Shown here piece by piece: positions 34,935 through 44,402 of a stretch of DNA of 57,198 nucleotides. Both the position numbers and the translations under genes were made by a program. The notes below the pieces were generated by a model. It searched no databases and was not told the DNA's origin. It was given only the letters and a program-made list of their open reading frames with translations. How positions within the stretch are numbered: the first letter of the stretch is position 1; each line of letters begins with the position of its first letter. This DNA is from Dictyobacter arantiisoli (GTDB lineage Bacteria; Chloroflexota; Ktedonobacteria; Ktedonobacterales; Ktedonobacteraceae), in contig NZ_BIXY01000040.1 in NCBI RefSeq assembly GCF_008326305.1, positions 1 through 57,198 on the forward strand. The letters run 5' to 3'.

Positions 34935-35819
34935 ATGACAAACATAGTTGATTTACATACCCATTCAACAGCCTCCGATGGCTTATATAGTCCCACTGAA
35001 CTCTTGCGGCAGGCCCATGCCGCCGGCCTCAAGACTCTGGCACTGACCGATCATGATAGTACCGAGGGGATTGAAGAGGCCAGAGGTGCCGCCAGTGAAC
35101 TAGGAATCGATTTTATTCCTGGGATCGAACTGAATACCGATGCCGATGGTGGAGAGATTCATGTCCTGGGCTATTTTCTAGAGTATGAGCGTCCGGCATT
35201 CCAGGCGATTCTCAAAACGCTACGCGACGCACGGGTACGGCGTGGACAACGCATCGTTGAACTGTTAAATGAGCAAGGCATTCAAATTTCCTGGGACCAT
35301 GTACGTGAACTGGCTCAGGGCTCCGTTGGTCGTCCCCATATCGCCAAAGCATTGCTGGAAGCGGGCTATGTACAATCCATTGGAGAGGCATTTGACACAT
35401 ATATCGGGACCAAAAGTCCAGCCTATGTGCCACGCTATAAGATTCTACCCGAGGATGCTGTGCGCCTGATCAATAGCGCTAATGGATTGGCCGTTATAGC
35501 GCATCCACTTACGACACCTGGATTGGAAACATTGCGTACGTGGCTACCTGGCCTGCAAAAAGCTGGCATGGTAGGATTAGAGACCTACTATGGTCCCTAT
35601 ACCCATAAAGATGAGGAGTCCCTGCTCTCGCTAGCCAGCCAGTATCGGCTCATTCCCACGGGAGGTAGCGATTTTCATGGACCGGGAATTCATCCAACAC
35701 CGCTCGGAGGACGCTTCGTACCACCCACGGCGGTTGAACGCCTGAAGGCTCTCCAGGCGGAACGACAGGGTACCATACCACCGACCTTTGAACTGCCACC
35801 ACCAGTCGAAGAGAAATAA
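34935..35819 (+). CDS. PHP domain phosphoesterase (RNase AM/YciV-like)
   Basis: The 294-residue protein is a PHP metallo-phosphoesterase. Metal ligands lie in DLHTHSTASDG (H8, H10), LTDHDS near 38-43, GIELNT, a histidine in VIAHP, and GGSDFHG near the C terminus. Related enzymes act as 5'-3' exonucleases that mature rRNA ends or hydrolyse 3',5'-bisphosphonucleotides. The position after rny fits an RNA-processing role but does not prove it. Confidence 0.9.
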   Translation: MTNIVDLHTHSTASDGLYSPTELLRQAHAAGLKTLALTDHDSTEGIEEARGAASELGIDFIPGIELNTDADGGEIHVLGYFLEYERPAFQAILKTLRDARVRRGQRIVELLNEQGIQISWDHVRELAQGSVGRPHIAKALLEAGYVQSIGEAFDTYIGTKSPAYVPRYKILPEDAVRLINSANGLAVIAHPLTTPGLETLRTWLPGLQKAGMVGLETYYGPYTHKDEESLLSLASQYRLIPTGGSDFHGPGIHPTPLGGRFVPPTAVERLKALQAERQGTIPPTFELPPPVEEK

Positions 35820-35840
35820 TACCAGATATTGTCCGGCCGC

Positions 35841-35895
35841 CTTTTTCCATCTCTGCCTATCCTGTCTCTCGACAGGGAAGAAGAGATGGAAAAGG
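35841..35895 (+). terminator. Terminator of the PHP gene
   Basis: CTTTTTCCATCTCT pairs with AGAGATGGAAAAGG with one bulge, and an inner CCTGTC-tctc-GACAGG stem closes it. It begins about 20 nt after the stop codon. Confidence 0.65.
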
Positions 35896-36032
35896 ATAAT
35901 ATACAACCGGGCAAGTCTATCCATGAAAGAAAAAGCTGAAGAAGGCTCTTGACTGAACAGGAAATAATAGGCCTGAGCATGCTACAATACAGAGAGAGAA
36001 ATGCAATAAAGCTACTCATAGAGGAGTAACAC

Positions 36033-36590
36033 GTGAGCCAGATAGCACGTTTAATGCGCACTCACCTATGGCTACATCAGATGCTCGAAACTACTGCTCT
36101 GGTCTGTCTATCACTCTTAATCATTCGCGTCACAGTTCAGGATTTTTATATCCGTGGGCACAGCATGGAACCAACCCTGCATGACCAGGAATCGATACTC
36201 GTCAGTAGAGCATCCTATCTCTTCCATCAGCCAGCACGTGGAGACATTATCGTATTCCACTATCCCCTGCATCCTCAGGATGACTATATCAAACGTGTCA
36301 TTGCCATTCCAGGGGATACAATTAGCATCCTCCAGCAAACCGTCATCATTAACGGAAACAAACTCAATGAAAAGTACATCGACAAAAATGATCTATCCAA
36401 TCCATTCCCCTCATTTCGCTCGCGTAAGATTGGAGCCAATCAATACTTTGTGATGGGAGATAATCGGGGCAGTAGTTCCGACTCGCGGCTCTGGGGAACT
36501 GTCCCACGCGCGGATATCATAGGAAAAGCCATTATTGTTTACTGGCCTCTGGAGGCCGATAATCTCGGCCTCCTCACCCATACTCAATAG
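36033..36590 (+). CDS. lepB: Signal peptidase I
   Basis: The enzyme removes signal peptides from exported proteins. The 185-residue protein has one membrane helix (about 20-35). The catalytic serine is S44 in GHSMEPTL and the lysine K87 in YIKRVIAIPGD. Box E is present as GDNRGSSSDSRLWG. The GTG start has GAGGAG eight nt upstream. The gene is convergent with the biotin carboxylase gene, 14 nt apart. Confidence 0.95.
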   Translation: MSQIARLMRTHLWLHQMLETTALVCLSLLIIRVTVQDFYIRGHSMEPTLHDQESILVSRASYLFHQPARGDIIVFHYPLHPQDDYIKRVIAIPGDTISILQQTVIINGNKLNEKYIDKNDLSNPFPSFRSRKIGANQYFVMGDNRGSSSDSRLWGTVPRADIIGKAIIVYWPLEADNLGLLTHTQ

Positions 36591-36604
36591 ATTACCTGCA
36601 AGGA

Positions 36605-38167
36605 TCAGACACGTCTTAAGCCTTCTTTGCGGCTCATATCGCGCCAGCGGCTCTGCTCGGTACCATCCTGCGTGGTGGATTGATAGCGGGCCTGCTCATG
36701 CAGACTTTGCTCCTGAAACAACAGGCCAGCACATAAGGCTGCGATCTGCTCAGCAGTAAATTCCTCACTGACTGGTGGAATGGTTGCAGTATGTCCATGT
36801 CCATCCCATTCTTCGGCAATGAAGTCGGTTGAGAGGTCGGCTGCGAGGAAACGTGGCTGCTCCAGGAGCCAGCGAACAAAGGGCAAGGTTGTACGCACAC
36901 CGACGATTTGATACTCCTCAACAGCCCGGCGTAGACGTGCGATGGCCTGGGTGCGATCCCTTCCCCAGACGATAAGCTTGGAGAGCAATGGATCGTAATA
37001 GAGTGGTATCTGCAGGCCCGCATAGAGACTACTATCCACGCGCACACCAGGACCAGAGGGTTCCTGCAATGCCTGTATCGTTCCGGTCGCAGGTAAGAAA
37101 TGATTGGCCGGATCTTCAGCAGAGATGCGACACTCAATCGCAGTGCCGCGAAAGAGCACCTCCTCCTGTGTAAAGGAGAGCGGCAGGCCAGCCGCCACCC
37201 GTAACTGCTCCTGAACCAGATCAATCTCGGTACACCACTCGGTGACTGGATGCTCGACCTGAATACGTGCATTGACCTCCAGAAAATAAAAATTGCCCTC
37301 GGGTCCCAGCAAAAACTCCGCTGTACCAGCGTTGACATATTCGATAGAGTGCACCAGATTGAGTGTCGCCGTGGTCATCTGCGCACGCAATGTCTCATCC
37401 ACAACCGGCGAAGGCGACTCCTCAAGCAGTTTCTGGTGGCGGCGCTGAATACTGCATTCACGCTCTCCCAGATGGACCGCATGACCATGGGCATCGGCGA
37501 TAAACTGTACCTCGATATGGCGGGCAGGCATAATCGCCTTCTCCAGATAGACACGATTGTCACCAAAGGCAGTCTGCGCCTCGCTACGTGCGCTACGCAA
37601 GGCTGCCAGCAACTCATGTGGCTCACGTACCAGGCGAATCCCTTTTCCACCACCACCTGCCGCAGCCTTTAGCAGGAGAGGATAGCCCAGACGCTGTGCA
37701 CTGGCCTGAATCTCATCATCATCCGCATTATCGGTCAATGCCCCCGGAACAATCGGTACGCCAGCCGCCTGGGCAGCACGCCGTGCCGCCGTTTTCTCAC
37801 CCATCGCACGTTGCGCTGCCGCAGAGGGACCCACAAAAATCAAACCCGCCTGCCGACACGCATCCACAAACGCTGCATTCTCCGCCAGAAAGCCATAACC
37901 TGGATGTATAGCCTGCGCACCCGCCTCTTGCGCTACCGCGAGCAAACGTGGAATATTCAAATAGCTCTGTGCCGCCGCTGCCGGACCAATAGCATATGCC
38001 TCATCCGCCATACGCACATGTAAAGCATCCCGATCCACATCACTATAGACGGCCACGCTCTGTAAGCCCAGCTCGCGGCATGCTCGAATCACCCGTAGCG
38101 CAATCTCACCTCGATTCGCAATCAACACCTTCTGAAAAGGCCAATCAGCCACCGAAAGACGTTCCAT
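36605..38167 (-). CDS. accC: Acetyl/propionyl-CoA carboxylase, biotin carboxylase subunit
   Basis: The enzyme carboxylates biotin on a carrier protein using ATP and bicarbonate. The 520-residue product has the N domain VLIANRGEIALRVIRACRELG, the ATP-grasp glycine loop AAAGGGGKGIR and the catalytic segment EVNARIQVEHPVTE. A C domain follows, then a tail of about 70 residues that lacks the MKM biotinyl site. The gene symbol is by function; the enzyme could serve a propionyl-CoA carboxylase. ATG 38167 has AAAGGAG eight nt upstream and is preferred to 38218. No BCCP or carboxyltransferase gene is nearby. Confidence 0.92.
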   Translation of the reverse strand: MERLSVADWPFQKVLIANRGEIALRVIRACRELGLQSVAVYSDVDRDALHVRMADEAYAIGPAAAAQSYLNIPRLLAVAQEAGAQAIHPGYGFLAENAAFVDACRQAGLIFVGPSAAAQRAMGEKTAARRAAQAAGVPIVPGALTDNADDDEIQASAQRLGYPLLLKAAAGGGGKGIRLVREPHELLAALRSARSEAQTAFGDNRVYLEKAIMPARHIEVQFIADAHGHAVHLGERECSIQRRHQKLLEESPSPVVDETLRAQMTTATLNLVHSIEYVNAGTAEFLLGPEGNFYFLEVNARIQVEHPVTEWCTEIDLVQEQLRVAAGLPLSFTQEEVLFRGTAIECRISAEDPANHFLPATGTIQALQEPSGPGVRVDSSLYAGLQIPLYYDPLLSKLIVWGRDRTQAIARLRRAVEEYQIVGVRTTLPFVRWLLEQPRFLAADLSTDFIAEEWDGHGHTATIPPVSEEFTAEQIAALCAGLLFQEQSLHEQARYQSTTQDGTEQSRWRDMSRKEGLRRV

Positions 38168-38443
38168 GAAGAAGGCTCCTTTCCACCAGACATGGTAGTT
38201 CGTGTTCATTGCAATCATAGTACCATCATTCGCGCAACATCACCTACCCTGTATGTTTTTTCTTGAGAAGATTACAAAAAACATGCTATTAGCAAATAAA
38301 GGCTATGGATGGATAAAAATTTGGTTTTTCAAAAATGAAGGGTAGACTGAATAGTAACTGCTACCATCGTCAGGTAGCAGCATATGTTGCTCCGTGCGGA
38401 TATGTTGAGGTGTTCTGGTGTCTGAGGAGGAGCCGAACTAGCT

Positions 38444-40582
38444 ATGTTCAAATTGTTATCTACTATGCAGATTTCCCGCCGTCTCTTGCTAGCATTTTTG
38501 CTCGCGGCGGTCATACCTGGCATTGTTATTTCCACACTCGGTTTCACCTTTTTAAGAGCCCAGGCCGAGCGTAATCAGATCATTCGCATAAATATTAGCG
38601 CATTCAAGTCTGCCACCACGGCAGGAAGTTACTTATCTGAGCTCAATTCACTACTCGTAACCACTTATTTAGAACAATATCAAAGCCGGCCCGTGCTGGA
38701 TAGAACGCCGGATGATGCAAAGATTCAACACATCTATGAGAATAACCGCCTCTTTGAAGCCACGCTTCATCATTTCAAACGAAATTATAGCTTGCTTACA
38801 TCCCTGCGGATGCGCGACACATTACATATACTCAGAACCAATCATCTAGATGCGTCACTTCCCTTGCAACAACAGCAGGATCTAGATCAAATCTCGTATG
38901 TGCTCTGGCCCGATTATCAAGCAGCTCAGGCGCTTGCTATTGCGGCCCTTAAACAAAAAATGCCGCTAGCCAGAGCCCATCCATTGATTGCCAGCGCCAA
39001 TAGTGCTTATACCATTCTCGCCACGAAATGGGACGAGATTGTCAATATCATGGATCAAATCAATACACGTATGATCGCTACTACTCCAACGCGCACCAAT
39101 GAGATCGCCTTTATGGTCGTCATGGCCTTTTTCGGCATTATTATGCTGGTAGTGATTATTGGCACAACCACATATCGCTCCATCATGCTACCACTACAAC
39201 AAATAACGCTCCTGACGCGGAGAGTCGCACAAGGTGATCTCCATGCTCGTGCTCCTATTACAGCACATGATGAAATTTCACTCGTGGCTGCTTCAATCAA
39301 TAAGATGCTCAATAGTATCATGGTCGTAATCGAAGAGATGCAAACGCAGAGTGACGTTACGCAAGGACATATTGCGCGTCTGGTTTCGGAGGTGCGGGGG
39401 ATCGCGGATGGAGATTTGAGTATCCAGACCGGAGTTAGTGATACCTCAGTAGGTATACTGGCAGACACCTTTAACTATATTATCGAAGAATTAGGAAGCG
39501 TGGTAGTGCGTATCAAAGAGGTAGCGCATAAGGTCGCCATCTCCTCTAGTGGCGTTTTGGACTATCTGGCAGAGACGGTAGATAGCAACAACATTCAATT
39601 GCAACAGATGAGTAAGGCCAGTGCTGAAATTGAGACAATGGCAATCTCAAGCCGTGCAGTAACCGAGCGAGCCCAGGTTCTCTATGAGGTGGCGCGCGAC
39701 GCACGTCAGGAGGTCCAGCGAGGAGATAAAGCAACTGAAAAGATTGTGAGCGGCATGGAGCGCATCAATACTCACGTCCAGACTGTCTGTGGCAAAGCGC
39801 AGCTACTGGACGAACACGCGCGGCATATCGATGAAATCATTGAGATTATTTCCGGCATTGCCCATCAGACTAACCGGCTGGCCCTGGACGCAGCCATTCA
39901 ATCCGCTATAGCAGGAGAAAGTAACCAGGGCTTTGGTGCCATAGCCTCCGACATCCGACGACTATCCGAACGTACCAAGGACCAGGCAACGTTAATCACC
40001 CATCTCGTACGCGATATCTGTGAGGAGGCTGGCAACATAACTACAGCCATGCGCACCATAGAAAAAGAAAGTCACCTTGGCATCCGTCTCAGCAAAGAGG
40101 CGAGATGCGCGCTTGAAGCTGTCTCCGGCGCAGTAGAACAGCAGGCCCGTGAAATCGAAAACATCAATGCGATGTCGCTTCAGCAACTGCAATCATCCCG
40201 TATCGTGATACAGATCATGCAGGAATCTACAACATCCACGCAACGCAATAGTACCAGAACTCGTGAGGCATCCCATACAGTTGAAGGACTGGCACACCAG
40301 GTAGATCATCTCCGACTCTCGGTAGAAATCTTCAAATTGCGCTACAACCAGACCTATTATGTTGTTCCCAGGACGAATCACAGCAAAGGCATCCCATTGA
40401 CAGTCAATGACATCTTTAATCCTGACAATCCAATACTCAATAAGGTGCCCCTTTATCATGGGCACCATGCGCCCATCGGCCATCCCACCTTTCCCGCATC
40501 AACCGCCGATTATGCCAGAACCGGCGTGCCCAAAACTGAGCAAGAGAAACCAGATAGCCATAATAACAAAACGCTTTCCTGA
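38444..40582 (+). CDS. Methyl-accepting chemotaxis-like receptor with degenerate tip
   Basis: The 712-residue protein has a membrane helix at about 13-36, an extracytoplasmic helical sensor domain, and a second helix at 221-243. Two HAMP-type segments follow (about 244-296 and 308-358), then a long coiled coil. The hairpin tip at 471-497 reads GIAHQTNRLALDAAIQS then AIAGESNQGF. Compared with canonical receptors, the tip Asn is D482, Glu is Q486 and the trimer-contact Arg is I489. A low-complexity C-terminal tail follows. No che genes are near, so it may signal outside chemotaxis. GGAGGAG lies 12 nt before the ATG. Confidence 0.87.
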   Translation: MFKLLSTMQISRRLLLAFLLAAVIPGIVISTLGFTFLRAQAERNQIIRINISAFKSATTAGSYLSELNSLLVTTYLEQYQSRPVLDRTPDDAKIQHIYENNRLFEATLHHFKRNYSLLTSLRMRDTLHILRTNHLDASLPLQQQQDLDQISYVLWPDYQAAQALAIAALKQKMPLARAHPLIASANSAYTILATKWDEIVNIMDQINTRMIATTPTRTNEIAFMVVMAFFGIIMLVVIIGTTTYRSIMLPLQQITLLTRRVAQGDLHARAPITAHDEISLVAASINKMLNSIMVVIEEMQTQSDVTQGHIARLVSEVRGIADGDLSIQTGVSDTSVGILADTFNYIIEELGSVVVRIKEVAHKVAISSSGVLDYLAETVDSNNIQLQQMSKASAEIETMAISSRAVTERAQVLYEVARDARQEVQRGDKATEKIVSGMERINTHVQTVCGKAQLLDEHARHIDEIIEIISGIAHQTNRLALDAAIQSAIAGESNQGFGAIASDIRRLSERTKDQATLITHLVRDICEEAGNITTAMRTIEKESHLGIRLSKEARCALEAVSGAVEQQAREIENINAMSLQQLQSSRIVIQIMQESTTSTQRNSTRTREASHTVEGLAHQVDHLRLSVEIFKLRYNQTYYVVPRTNHSKGIPLTVNDIFNPDNPILNKVPLYHGHHAPIGHPTFPASTADYARTGVPKTEQEKPDSHNNKTLS

Positions 40583-40598
40583 CGCCAATCAAGCCTCC

Positions 40599-40648
40599 GC
40601 ATGTTCATTAGCTATTCACCAAAATTGGTGAATAGCTAATGAACATGC
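40599..40648. terminator. Bidirectional terminator, 24-bp near-perfect palindrome
   Basis: Arms 40599-40622 and 40625-40648 are perfectly complementary. It serves the convergent receptor and methyltransferase genes. The last codons and stop of the methyltransferase gene (40636-40648) lie inside the right arm. Confidence 0.8.
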
Positions 40649-41481
40649 GCATTCTGACGTACAGTCTCATAGAGGATAATTCCAGTTGCCATCGCCACAT
40701 TCAATGACTCCACGTCATTTGCCAGTGGAATGCTCACTGAGAGCGTCGCCAGGGCATGGGCCTGCGCAGAAGGGCCATGGGCCTCGTTACCAACGATTAA
40801 AGCAAAAGGCTGCGTCAGATCCTGAGCAAAATACATTTGATCACTACCAGCCTCCGCCAAGAAGACACGCGGCTGGCCTGCGCAATGCGCAGTTATGTGC
40901 TCAGCAATTTCATCCCATGTTACATGGGCCTCTACAGGCAACGCCACATGCGCACCAGCGGCTGCACGCACCACCTTGGGACTATAATGATCAACACAAT
41001 GAGCGGTCAACACAACCCGCTCCACATCAGCCGCCAGGGCGGTACGCAGGATAGTTCCCATATTCCCTGGATCAGCCAGATCATCCAAAATCAGCAGGCA
41101 GGGGCGTTGCACTTGAGGACGTCGAGCCTGTATCTGAGCACACGCTAATGTCTCCAACGTCAGGACGCTAACCACACCCTGAGAGGTTTGAGCTTCGCCC
41201 AGAGCCTCAATTACACGCTCGCTCACTTCAATCAGTTGCGTAGCAGGATGAATCGTTATCAGAAGCAGCAAGCGTTCCAGCAGTGCGGCTCCTTCAGAGG
41301 TACGTTGCAGCAAAGCAGGCTCGTAATAGATTTCAGTGGGCCAGAGCTGAGCATTCAGTAAAGCCTCAAGTAAATGCGGACCCTCCATCAAGAAAAGGCC
41401 ACTTTTTTTGCGCCCACGCGACGTATGTAATGTTTGGAGCTTGCTAATGCGTGAATTAGAGGGACTGGTAATGAGAGTCAT
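40636..41481 (-). CDS. TrmH/SpoU family RNA 2'-O-methyltransferase
   Basis: The 281-residue protein is a SPOUT methyltransferase that probably modifies rRNA. The N-terminal substrate domain includes SRISKLQTLHTSRGRKKSG and FLMEGPHLLEALL. The three SpoU motifs are DPGNMGTILRTA, IVGNEAHG and IPLANDVESLNVAMATGI. The last forms the trefoil knot that binds S-adenosylmethionine. ATG 41481 has GAGGA four nt upstream; the in-frame start at 41511 lies inside the rplT terminator. It is downstream of rpmI-rplT beyond that terminator. Confidence 0.92.
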   Translation of the reverse strand: MTLITSPSNSRISKLQTLHTSRGRKKSGLFLMEGPHLLEALLNAQLWPTEIYYEPALLQRTSEGAALLERLLLLITIHPATQLIEVSERVIEALGEAQTSQGVVSVLTLETLACAQIQARRPQVQRPCLLILDDLADPGNMGTILRTALAADVERVVLTAHCVDHYSPKVVRAAAGAHVALPVEAHVTWDEIAEHITAHCAGQPRVFLAEAGSDQMYFAQDLTQPFALIVGNEAHGPSAQAHALATLSVSIPLANDVESLNVAMATGIILYETVRQNAHVH

Positions 41482-41490
41482 ACATTCCTC

Positions 41491-41539
41491 AAAAAAAAAC
41501 AAAGGACCCACCCTATCACAACGGACAGGCGGGTCCTTT
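41491..41539 (-). terminator. rpmI-rplT operon terminator
   Basis: Arms 41501-41512 and 41528-41539 (11 pairs, one mismatch) are followed on the minus strand by TTTGTTTTTTTTT. It ends just upstream of the methyltransferase start, which would therefore need read-through or its own promoter. Confidence 0.88.
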
Positions 41540-41555
41540 ACGTATGAAAATGCTA

Positions 41556-41915
41556 CTATGCTTTGGCAGCATCCAGAGCTGTTTTCACAAGTGTACCAAA
41601 GGCGGCGATATCATTGACAGCCAACTCGGCCAGAATCTTGCGATCAACATCAATATTAGCAACGTGCAAAGCATTCATCAACTGGCTATAGCTCACACCA
41701 TGCATACGAGCAGCAGCATTGATACGGATAATCCACAGACGGCGCATGTCGCGTTTGCGGTTACGGCGGTCACGGTACATGTACGCCATTGAGCGCATGA
41801 CTGACTCATGAGCGGGGCGGAACACATTACGGCGCGTACCACGGTGGCCTTCCGCAAGTTGCATTATCTTTTTATGTTTTTTGTGGGAAGTTACTCCACG
41901 TTTTACTCTTGGCAT
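41556..41915 (-). CDS. rplT: 50S ribosomal protein L20
   Basis: L20 is an early assembly protein of the large subunit and in many bacteria represses its own operon by binding the leader. The 119-residue sequence is typical: [18 protein letters not shown], then a basic helix [16 protein letters not shown], then the globular domain to the end. AAGGA precedes the ATG. It follows rpmI by 37 nt. Confidence 0.98.
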   Translation of the reverse strand: MPRVKRGVTSHKKHKKIMQLAEGHRGTRRNVFRPAHESVMRSMAYMYRDRRNRKRDMRRLWIIRINAAARMHGVSYSQLMNALHVANIDVDRKILAELAVNDIAAFGTLVKTALDAAKA

Positions 41916-41952
41916 GTTCTTTCCTTAATCCTTTATCAATCTCAACTACAAC

Positions 41953-42159
41953 TTAGAATGCGTAAGGTAACAAGCGTTTCAGACGGCGTGTATCGGCAGT
42001 AGCCAGCGGAAACAACTTGTCCATGGAACGAACAGCCTGAGGCGACTTATTGCGGCGCAAGTGGTTGATAGCAATTTTACGACGCAAGACTTTACCGCCA
42101 GCGGTCACTTTGACGCGCTTGGCCATAGCTTTGTGTGTTTTTAACTTCTGCTTTGGCAT
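41953..42159 (-). CDS. rpmI: 50S ribosomal protein L35
   Basis: L35 is a small basic protein; the 68 residues start MPKQKLKTHKAMAKR and end KRLLPYAF. The open frame runs back to 42237, but MPKQKLKTHK is the family N terminus and AAAGA precedes it. The usual upstream infC is absent: a promoter lies about 200 nt upstream and then comes an unrelated membrane-protein gene. Confidence 0.97.
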   Translation of the reverse strand: MPKQKLKTHKAMAKRVKVTAGGKVLRRKIAINHLRRNKSPQAVRSMDKLFPLATADTRRLKRLLPYAF

Positions 42160-42361
42160 AGCTCTTTCTTTCCTTATGGGCAGGGCAACGTTTATTTGTG
42201 CAACTTCTAGCGTCTCACCCTCTGTCACAAGCACCATTAAGGACCTATCAACAGTAGGAAAAAGGACGTAGAAAATGATTGAAAACCCTTCAATCTACCA
42301 GCACATCTATCAAAGGCGAAGAGAAGCCTTTTTCAAGAAAAATCCCCCGCACGCGGCGTGT

Positions 42362-42390
42362 ATTATAACATACCCATCCTCAATCAGCAA
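42362..42390 (-). promoter_or_regulatory. Promoter candidate of rpmI-rplT
   Basis: On the minus strand TTGCTG (42390-42385), 17 nt, then a perfect TATAAT (42367-42362). The leader to rpmI would be about 195 nt, long enough for the L20 autoregulatory structures known in other bacteria. I cannot show those structures here. Confidence 0.55.
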
Positions 42391-42425
42391 GGGCCATAGC
42401 AGAGGGAAAATCGCTGCACCCTCTC

Positions 42426-44129
42426 TTAATAAGGACGAGAGGCCCAGGGGGGATGTTCGATGGGAAAGGTAGGGCTATTGTTATCATCTTCCAGAGGTTG
42501 ATTTGAGCGACCAAGCGCCATTTGCCAGGTGGCATAAAAGAAGATACACCAACCCCAGAGCAGGCAGGGGATGCCAATTACAGCCAGCCCCTGTCCGGTC
42601 CAGACATCGGGCCACTGCCAGAAGTAATAGCTCGCTAATGCTCCCAGCATAAGCAGTAGCGCACCCCATGCTGTTTTGCGACTCGCTGAACTGAGGGCCA
42701 ATACGATGGGTACGAAGAGATAACAGGGCCAGTATAACGGCTGCAAGATAGCCCAGAGCAGCAATAACCAGCCGCAACATTGCAGCATCGTCTCGATACT
42801 ATTGGCGAACCAGAGAGAGAAGAAGAGATAACAACCGATAATTGTCAGGGCTCCTAAGGACCAGTTCTGGGGCAGGATGAGCCAGGATAAGTTGGCGGGT
42901 AGATGGACAGGCATGTTCAGAATGGCGGCATCCAGAGAGTTGATGGCATGTGCTTGCCAGAAGATGTCGCGCAGGTTTAAGAGGATACCTATCACTCCCC
43001 AGCCCTTCCAATAGGGAATGTAAGCCAGAAAAATGACCAGAACGGTGACAACCAGCATGCCCAGGGCACAAAGGAAGAACCAGCCACAGCCTTGCAAGCT
43101 GGCACGGCGCAACGCGAAGACAAATAAGAGCGGCAAGATGATCAAAGCATAGGGACAGACCAGAAAGGCCAACAAAGCACAAACCCAGCTCAAAACGTTG
43201 GCTCCGCGCTGCAAACAGAACAGCGCTAACAAGAGAAAAGAGACCAACAAGATCTCTGGATGGACCAGTGCAACACCGACCAGGAGAACCAGGGGATTCC
43301 AGGCGTAGCTCAGCGTCACGCCAAGACGTTGCAGTGGCTTCTGGTTGGAGGTGAAATTCCAGAGCAAAATGGCATTAAATATATGCACTCCCAGGGCCAA
43401 TACACGCCAGGATAGAATCATCTGGGCGGGATCAGAACGCGAGATCAGTGCAATCAATATACTCAGATCCATCCATAGCGGTCCTACACTGCCGGGCGTA
43501 AAAGATGGCTGGGCGGGCAAGTAGTTCAGCAGAATTTGTACAGGATCATGTGCCAGCAGTGCACTATGCGCGATATAAGGATTGAGATAATAGAATTCGA
43601 CCATCCGACCATAGAGACCTGAGACCAACATGGTACGCGTCAACTCGTTGAGGGAGAGCGGGGCAATGACCATTGTCACCGCAAAGAGGATACTAAAGAA
43701 CAGAATCAAGCCGAAGAGCGGGCCCAGATAAAGCGTCGAACGAATAAGAATACGCCGACCAGCCCAATTTCCAGCCAATACCGCCAGCCAGATACAGAAA
43801 AGAGATGCACCTAACAGGACAAGCAATGGATACAGATGTCCATACAGCAGGCCGTGCCAGGGAAACCACGATAAGTTTACATAAGGAATCCAATCGAGAC
43901 GCTGATAGGCCCATGTCAGCCCCGGCCAGAACTGCTCCCAATCATGTCGCAGTGGATCAACCTTCGCCCCACGGCCAGCCAGCCAGGGGTACAGTGCCAG
44001 ATAGCAGAGCTCCAGAGAGCAGCCCAACACTACCAGCAGAAAAAAGGTCAGGCGACGTGCCCTGACCTGCCTCCGCAAAACTGACACATCACGCACAGGA
44101 TAGATTGCCAATGTATTCACCGCAGGCAT
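42426..44129 (-). CDS. Large multi-spanning membrane protein, possible GT-C glycosyltransferase
   Basis: The 567-residue protein has about 11-13 hydrophobic helices separated by short loops. WQWPDVWTGQGLAVIG and SYAWNPLVLLVGVALVHPE lie in loops. The latter resembles the 'NP...HxE' region of polyprenol-phosphate-mannose-dependent transferases (GT87-like), but I cannot confirm a family. It has no close operon partner. A hydrophilic tail ends it. Confidence 0.7.
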   Translation of the reverse strand: MPAVNTLAIYPVRDVSVLRRQVRARRLTFFLLVVLGCSLELCYLALYPWLAGRGAKVDPLRHDWEQFWPGLTWAYQRLDWIPYVNLSWFPWHGLLYGHLYPLLVLLGASLFCIWLAVLAGNWAGRRILIRSTLYLGPLFGLILFFSILFAVTMVIAPLSLNELTRTMLVSGLYGRMVEFYYLNPYIAHSALLAHDPVQILLNYLPAQPSFTPGSVGPLWMDLSILIALISRSDPAQMILSWRVLALGVHIFNAILLWNFTSNQKPLQRLGVTLSYAWNPLVLLVGVALVHPEILLVSFLLLALFCLQRGANVLSWVCALLAFLVCPYALIILPLLFVFALRRASLQGCGWFFLCALGMLVVTVLVIFLAYIPYWKGWGVIGILLNLRDIFWQAHAINSLDAAILNMPVHLPANLSWLILPQNWSLGALTIIGCYLFFSLWFANSIETMLQCCGWLLLLWAILQPLYWPCYLFVPIVLALSSASRKTAWGALLLMLGALASYYFWQWPDVWTGQGLAVIGIPCLLWGWCIFFYATWQMALGRSNQPLEDDNNSPTFPIEHPPWASRPY

Positions 44130-44237
44130 CGCAGCTGCTCCTTATCGAAAGATTTCTCTGAATTTTTCTCACGCTGCTATCAATTCAGCGTTCGTCTATC
44201 TATGCCAGGTTACCGCTTGCGTCGCTCCGCGAACGAA

Positions 44238-44333
44238 GGCGCTGTTTCTGTATGGAAATATACTCAATAATATCCTGACAATAGTATGAGCTATTGTGTA
44301 TACCCTGTCAATAAAGCAAACGCAGACAGCGCC
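44238..44333 (+). other. Foldable intergenic segment
   Basis: GGCGCTGT (44238-44245) pairs with ACAGCGCC (44326-44333), and CAATAG (44279-44284) with CTATTG (44291-44296) inside. It lies between divergent genes and before a 40-bp palindrome. I see no protein gene in 44130-44578. Confidence 0.35.
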
Positions 44334-44402
44334 TCTTTCTAGCCCCCTTCTTTCCGCCCTCCACCAATAAACACATACTCTTCTACCCATATATGTAACA
44401 GG

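Noticed and set aside
36634-37338. 234-codon frame inside accC
   Set aside because: It is an out-of-frame shadow of the biotin carboxylase gene.
38358-38380. CTGCTACC/GGTAGCAG hairpin before the receptor gene as a c-di-GMP riboswitch
   Set aside because: Only a simple 8-bp stem is present; the conserved core and second helix of that riboswitch are missing.
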